Positions 59,635-63,116 of a stretch of DNA of 63,116 nucleotides are shown one piece after another (the stretch's first letter is position 1; every line of letters begins with the position of its first letter). Position numbers and translations under genes: made by a program. Location: contig JAEPML010000025.1 in the NCBI GenBank assembly GCA_017643925.1, forward strand, positions 1 through 63,116, in the 5' to 3' direction. The DNA is from Roseibium sp. Its GTDB lineage: Bacteria > Pseudomonadota > Alphaproteobacteria > Rhizobiales > Stappiaceae. A model generated the notes under the pieces. That model searched no databases. It worked only from the letters and a program-made list of their open reading frames with translations, and was not told the origin of the DNA.

Positions 59635-61164
59635 ATGGCGTTTTTGAGCGTAATCAGACGCTGGCATTTTCGTGATCAGCTTTCGATCCGGGAGATCTCT
59701 CGGCGAACCGGATTGTCCCGGAACACAGTGCGCAAATATGTGCGCGACAATACGGTTGAGCCTACCTTCCAGGTTCCCGAGAGGCCCAGCAAGCTCGATG
59801 CCTTTGCCGACAAGTTGTCGGCCTGGCTGTGCGCGGAGGCCACCAAATCGCGCAAGCAGAAACGGACGATCAAGCAGTTGCACGCTGATCTGGTGAGCCT
59901 CGGCTATGATGGCTCTTATGGTCGGGTAGCCGCTTTTGCGCGTGATTGGAAAGCGGACCGGCAGCGCGAACAGCAAACAAGCGGCCGCGGAACCTTTGTG
60001 CCGCTGACATTCGAGCCCGGTGAAGCCTTCCAGTTCGACTGGTCCGAAGATTGGGCGCTTATTGGCGGCGAGCGGACCAAGTTGCAGGTCGCCCATTTCA
60101 AACTCAGTTACAGCCGGGCCTTCTTCGTCCGTGCCTGTCTCTTGCAAACCCACGAGATGCTGTTCGACGCCCACAACCACGCCTTCCGGGTTCTGTGTGG
60201 CGTTCCCCGGCGTGGGATCTACGACAATATGCGCACGGCGGTCGACAAGGTCGAGCGCGGCAAGGAACGCCAGGTAAACGCCCGCTTCTCGGCGCTGGTC
60301 AGCCATTATCTCTTCGAAGCCGAGTTCTGCAATCCGGCTTCCGGATGGGAGAAGGGTCAGGTCGAGAAGAACGTCCGGGATGCCCGGCACAGGCTGTGGC
60401 AGCCCATGCCCCGTGTGACCAGCCTTGAGGAATTGAACGACTGGCTGGAAAGCCGCTGCAAGGATCTCTGGCAAACAATCGCGCACGGAACGCAACCAGG
60501 AACGATCGCAGATATCTGGGCAGAAGAAGTTCCCAAGTTCATGCAAGTCGGCCGTCTCTTCGATGGCTTTGTCGAATATGCCAAGCGGGTCTCGCCAACC
60601 TGCCTGGTTCACTTTGAGCGTAACCGCTACAGCGTGCCGGCATCATTCGCCAACCGTCCTGTAAGCTTGCGGGTCTATCCGGACAGGATCGTCGTGGTCG
60701 CGGTAGGAGTGAGCGTGTGCGAACATCACAGGATCATCAACCGGTCCCATGACCGTCCCGGCAGAACGGTCTATGACTGGCGGCATTATCTGGCCGTCAT
60801 CCAACGCAAGCCCGGAGCCTTGCGCAATGGTGCACACTTCGCCGAACTGCCGGAAGCCTTCAGGTCTTTACAACGGCACCTGCTCAAGAAGCCTGGCGGA
60901 GACAGGGAAATGGCCGAGATCCTTGCCCTCGTGCTTCACCATGATGAGCAGGCTGTCCTGACGGCGGTCGAGACGGCACTGGAGGCAGGCGTTCCGACAA
61001 AGACGCATGTCCTTAACCTGCTGCACCGGCTGACGGACGGAAAGCTGGTGACCCCACCTACCATCCAGGCGCCTCAGGCGCTAACGCTCAGCCAGGAACC
61101 GAAGGCCAATGTCGAACGCTATGACGCCTTGCGTAAATTGAAGCAGACCCGCAATGCGTCATGA
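59635..61164 (+). CDS. istA: IS21-family transposase IstA
   Basis: The 509-aa transposase has an N-terminal helix-turn-helix (HFRDQLSIREISRRTGLSRNTVRKYVRDN) and an rve/DDE integrase core (FQFDWSEDWALIGGER, then GIYDNMRTAVDKVERGK, then the Glu in WEKGQVEKNV). The C-terminal region carries HRLTDGKLVTPPTI. ATG 59635 gives the standard start. It is followed by istB with overlapping ends, the IS21 pattern. The gene looks intact. Confidence 0.95.
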   Translation: MAFLSVIRRWHFRDQLSIREISRRTGLSRNTVRKYVRDNTVEPTFQVPERPSKLDAFADKLSAWLCAEATKSRKQKRTIKQLHADLVSLGYDGSYGRVAAFARDWKADRQREQQTSGRGTFVPLTFEPGEAFQFDWSEDWALIGGERTKLQVAHFKLSYSRAFFVRACLLQTHEMLFDAHNHAFRVLCGVPRRGIYDNMRTAVDKVERGKERQVNARFSALVSHYLFEAEFCNPASGWEKGQVEKNVRDARHRLWQPMPRVTSLEELNDWLESRCKDLWQTIAHGTQPGTIADIWAEEVPKFMQVGRLFDGFVEYAKRVSPTCLVHFERNRYSVPASFANRPVSLRVYPDRIVVVAVGVSVCEHHRIINRSHDRPGRTVYDWRHYLAVIQRKPGALRNGAHFAELPEAFRSLQRHLLKKPGGDREMAEILALVLHHDEQAVLTAVETALEAGVPTKTHVLNLLHRLTDGKLVTPPTIQAPQALTLSQEPKANVERYDALRKLKQTRNAS

Positions 61165-61936
61165 TCCAGCCAGCGCCGCCGTCGTCATCATGCTCAAGAG
61201 CCTCAAGATGCATGGCATGGCCCAAGCCGTCGGTGATCTCACCGAACAGGGCTCTCCCGCCTTCGAGGCTGCCATCCCGATCCTGTCCTAGTTGCTCAAG
61301 GCCGAGACCGCGGAACGGGAGGTCAGATCCGTGGCCTATCAGCTCAAGGCAGCACGCTTTCCTGCCTAAAGGGATCAGCGCGGCTTCGACTTTACCAGCA
61401 GCGAGGTCAATGAGGCGCTCATGCGCCAGCTTCACCGCTACGAGTTCATCGAGGAGGCTCACAATGCCGTTTTCCTCGGGGGACCTGGAACCGGGAAGAC
61501 GCACCTTGCAACAGCGCTCGGCATCCAGGCGATCGAACATCACCGCAAGCGTGTCCGCTTCTTCTCCACCGTTGAACTCGTCAATGCGCTGGAACAGGAA
61601 AAAACCCAGGGCAAGGCGGGACAGATCGCCAACCGGCTCGTCCATTCCGATCTGGTCATCCTTGACGAACTGGGATACCTGCCGTTCAGCGCGTCTGGTG
61701 GCGCTCTGCTCTTCCATCTCCTGAGTAAGCTCTATGAGCGCACTAGCGTCATCATCACCACCAACTTGAGCTTCTCGGAATGGGCTTCTGTTTTTGGGGA
61801 CGCCAAGATGACAACAGCGCTGCTCGACCGGCTCACCCATCACTGCCACATCCTTGAAACCGGAAACGAAAGCTTCCGATTCAAAAACAGCACTATCAAT
61901 CAGACTAAAAACGAGGGTAGGAAACCAAAATCTTGA
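61154..61936 (+). pseudogene. istB: istB ATPase gene of the IS21 element with two premature stops
   Basis: The frame starts MRHDPASAAVVIMLKSLKMHG, overlapping istA, and continues with the P-loop FLGGPGTGKTHLATALGIQA, Walker B LVILDELGYLPF and IITTNLSFSEW, all of the IstB helper ATPase. A TAG at 61289-61291 (CAG, Gln, expected in LSQLLKAE) and a TAA at 61367-61369 (Tyr codon expected in RFPAY) interrupt it in the same frame. The later part could start internally at 61421 (171 aa) but would lack the N-terminal domain. The element is probably immobile on its own. Confidence 0.9.
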
Positions 61937-62022
61937 CCAAGGCGTAACTGCCGTTCCATACACAAAAGGCGGGTCAATTCTCGGTGGAAATACCGGGTCA
62001 GTTCTCAGTGAAAATCAACAGC

Positions 62023-62229
62023 CGAGGCAGCAACCCGCCACCGCCGGAGGCACTGGTTTTGACGAGCGTGGGAGAGGGCAGGATGCCGGTGGACTGGCTC
62101 GCACCACGTGGAAAGGGCCGGCTGCTGTTTCATTGCGGCAACGATCTTTTTGCCCATTGGCGTCGTGCTGATCCCAATTCACTCGGGTATCTCTTTCAGT
62201 TTTTCGACTTTTTCGGAGCCCGAGCATGA
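62023..62229 (+). pseudogene. C-terminal fragment of an unidentified gene cut by the IS21 element
   Basis: Immediately after the IS end the frame reads RGSNPPPPEALVLTSVGEGRM..., then HCGNDLFAHWRRADPNSLGYLFQFFDFFGARA and a stop at 62227-62229. It begins without a start codon and overlaps the next gene by ATGA, as a genuine upstream cistron would. The missing 5' part is not found left of the IS, and there is no target duplication, so sequence was lost. I do not recognise the protein. Confidence 0.5.
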
Positions 62230-62828
62230 CGATCGCAGCTGTCGACGGTGGCACATATTTCCATCATCACACGCTTTCGGAACCGCCTTTCGGTGATTGT
62301 TTCGACAGGCTGATTTACATCCGGGACCTGCCATTCGCAGATCTGGAAGGTATCAAAGTGCTTGTTTTGCCTTGCCGGTTGAACGCCGATTTGATCACGC
62401 CGCTCGCAGGAAAACTCAAGGCGTTTATGCGCAATGGCGGAACCTTGATTGTAATGGGGGAAACCTTTCCGGACCGCTGGCTTCCGGGGATCTCCTTCAC
62501 GCCATGCGAAACCAATTTCTGGTGGTGGATCGAAGGCACGCCCGGGCCGGAACCTGTCATAACCGCGAAAGATCATCCGCTTGTCGCCGGACTGAGCGAG
62601 GCGGCGGCAACCTGGCATCTGCACGGCCATTTTCATTTGAGCGATGTTCAGCGTCCGCTGATCGTGGAAGGCCCCGGAGCACTGATGTTTGAAGATGGAG
62701 ACACCTATGCTCCCGGCCGTCTCGTCGCCATGAGCCTCGACCCCTGTTATCATCATGGATCGCATTTCATGCCTGCGACAACCGAGTTTCTGAACGTCTT
62801 TCTGCCCGCACTGAAGGCATACGCATAA
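62226..62828 (+). CDS. Class I amidotransferase-like/ThuA-like hypothetical protein, 200 aa
   Basis: The fold pattern is KVLVLPCRLNADLITPLAGKLKAFMRNGGTLIVMGETF near residue 37, the strand-turn-helix of flavodoxin or class I glutamine amidotransferase-like folds, followed by many His/Trp residues (HHH, NFWWWIEG, HLHGHFHL) and GALMFEDGDTYAPGRLVAMSLDPCYHHGSHFMP. It is not a photosynthesis gene. It overlaps the truncated upstream frame by 4 nt. The family call is tentative; no catalytic Cys-His-Glu triad is clear. Confidence 0.6.
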   Translation: MTIAAVDGGTYFHHHTLSEPPFGDCFDRLIYIRDLPFADLEGIKVLVLPCRLNADLITPLAGKLKAFMRNGGTLIVMGETFPDRWLPGISFTPCETNFWWWIEGTPGPEPVITAKDHPLVAGLSEAAATWHLHGHFHLSDVQRPLIVEGPGALMFEDGDTYAPGRLVAMSLDPCYHHGSHFMPATTEFLNVFLPALKAYA

Positions 62829-63010
62829 ACTTGACCACCATCTTCCAGATGGTTGCCGAGTGCAATTATTTCAGGTCTGCGTGCATCTTGCGATCGAAAA
62901 GTAGTTGCACGCACTTGCGCTTCGAGCCGATCGATGATGTCGCCAATGGTGTGCCATCGTCCGTCCCGTACAAGTCTCGGTGTGTTCAGGCTCCCGCAAC
63001 CAAATTCGAC

Positions 63011-63038
63011 AAAGGCCGTCCCAAAAGGGGCGGCCTTT
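63011..63038 (-). terminator. Strong hairpin, likely terminator for a minus-strand gene entering from the right
   Basis: AAAGGCCGTCCC (63011-63022) pairs with GGGGCGGCCTTT (63027-63038) around a 4-nt loop with one G-U pair. It sits 33 bp beyond a minus-strand stop at 63072-63074. T content after the stem is low, so its strength as an intrinsic terminator is moderate. Confidence 0.5.
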
Positions 63039-63071
63039 GGCGTATCTGGACCTGGGATACCGGCGAGAACA

Positions 63072-63116
63072 TCAGCCGGCCCCTTCAAGGAGGGCGAAGC
63101 CCGACAAAGCGGGACA
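63072..63116 (-). CDS. Possible C-terminal end of a minus-strand gene running out of the window
   Basis: The minus strand from the right edge reads CPALSGFALLEGAG then a TGA at 63072-63074. The proximity of the hairpin at 63011-63038 supports a real gene end, but 14 residues are too few to identify a product. Confidence 0.25.
   Translation of the reverse strand, partial: CPALSGFALLEGAG

Larger units (their letters stand above)
59522..62020 (+). mobile_element. IS21-family insertion sequence, about 2.5 kb, with defective istB
   Basis: The terminal inverted repeats (about 26 bp, one mismatch) begin TGTTGATTTTTACTGAGAAC on the left and end mirrored at 62020, giving TG...CA ends. Each end has a second internal copy of ACTGAGAACTGACCC (59567-59581 on the left; inverted, diverged at 61971-61985 on the right), the multiple terminal repeats of IS21. 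I see no target-site duplication: flanks are TTGGG on the left and GCCGA on the right. istA is intact, istB is not. Confidence 0.9.

Noticed and set aside
59505..62040. Target-site duplication flanking the IS21 element
   Set aside because: Bases outside the TG...CA ends do not match over 4-8 bp, so I do not annotate one.
62753..63088. Minus-strand 111-aa open frame at the right end
   Set aside because: It runs antisense through the end of the 62226 gene and across the strong hairpin at 63011-63038. It has no recognisable motif and is better explained as a shadow frame.
1..63116. CRISPR arrays, tRNA or rRNA genes
   Set aside because: I saw no regularly spaced repeats of 24-40 bp, tRNA-like cloverleaf or rRNA sequence. 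The only iterated short motifs are the TGAATCG heptamers and PpsR sites.

Overview
The window is the core photosynthesis gene cluster of an aerobic anoxygenic phototrophic alphaproteobacterium, with an accessory region on its left and an insertion-sequence boundary on its right. The evidence is bacteriochlorophyll a genes (bchFNBHLM, bchCXYZ, bchG, bchP, bchIDO), type-2 reaction-centre genes (pufLMC, puhA), LH1 genes (pufBA), spirilloxanthin/spheroidene-type carotenoid genes (crtEFDCBI) and a PpsR/PpaA regulatory pair. The oxygen-dependent cyclase acsF is present, while bchE, crtA, bchJ, pufX and puc genes are not in the window. This points to an aerobic phototroph. A Roseibium/Labrenzia-like (Stappiaceae) or roseobacter-like host is my inference, not something the sequence proves.

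Layout. (1) 1-8340 is accessory: the end of a C5-cytosine methyltransferase, an XRE-type regulator divergent from a nuclease-like protein, a soluble FtsH-like AAA+ metalloprotease, and a run of unrecognised small proteins. About 4 kb of it is bracketed by an inverted repeat. (2) 8341-12787 holds a second PpaA/AerR-like sensor, dxs, cytochrome c2, tspO and a small membrane protein. (3) 12452-18844 on the minus strand is bchG, a PucC-family transporter, bchP and a small ORF, then ppaA-ppsR. (4) 19056-35401 is one long plus-strand superoperon: bchFNBHLM-lhaA-puhABC-orf-acsF-puhE-hemA-idi. It ends at a strong terminator shared with the convergent puf operon. (5) 35556-44440 on the minus strand is bchCXYZ-pufQBALMC. 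(6) 44548-52864 holds crtF, crtE, crtDC (plus strand), crtIB and an unknown membrane protein. (7) 52917-59401 holds a cytochrome P450 and the bchI-bchD-bchO-ATP-grasp operon. (8) 59522-62020 is an IS21-family element with a broken istB, followed by a truncated gene and a ThuA/amidotransferase-like gene.

How it works together. HemA supplies 5-aminolevulinate. BchIDH, BchM and AcsF make the protochlorophyllide precursor, and BchLNB, BchXYZ, BchF and BchC convert it to bacteriochlorophyllide. BchG and BchP attach and reduce the tail. Dxs and Idi feed isoprenoids to the tail and to CrtE/B/I/C/D/F. The puf and puh genes encode the reaction centre and LH1 with their assembly factors; cytochrome c2 and tetrahaem PufC carry electrons. 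TGT-N12-ACA palindromes (the PpsR/CrtJ motif) lie upstream of dxs, bchG, bchF, bchC, crtE/crtD, crtI and bchI, so the whole set looks like one PpsR regulon. The least explained parts are the inverted-repeat-bracketed protease/nuclease-like module and the trio of P450, ATP-grasp enzyme and membrane protein between crtI and bchO.
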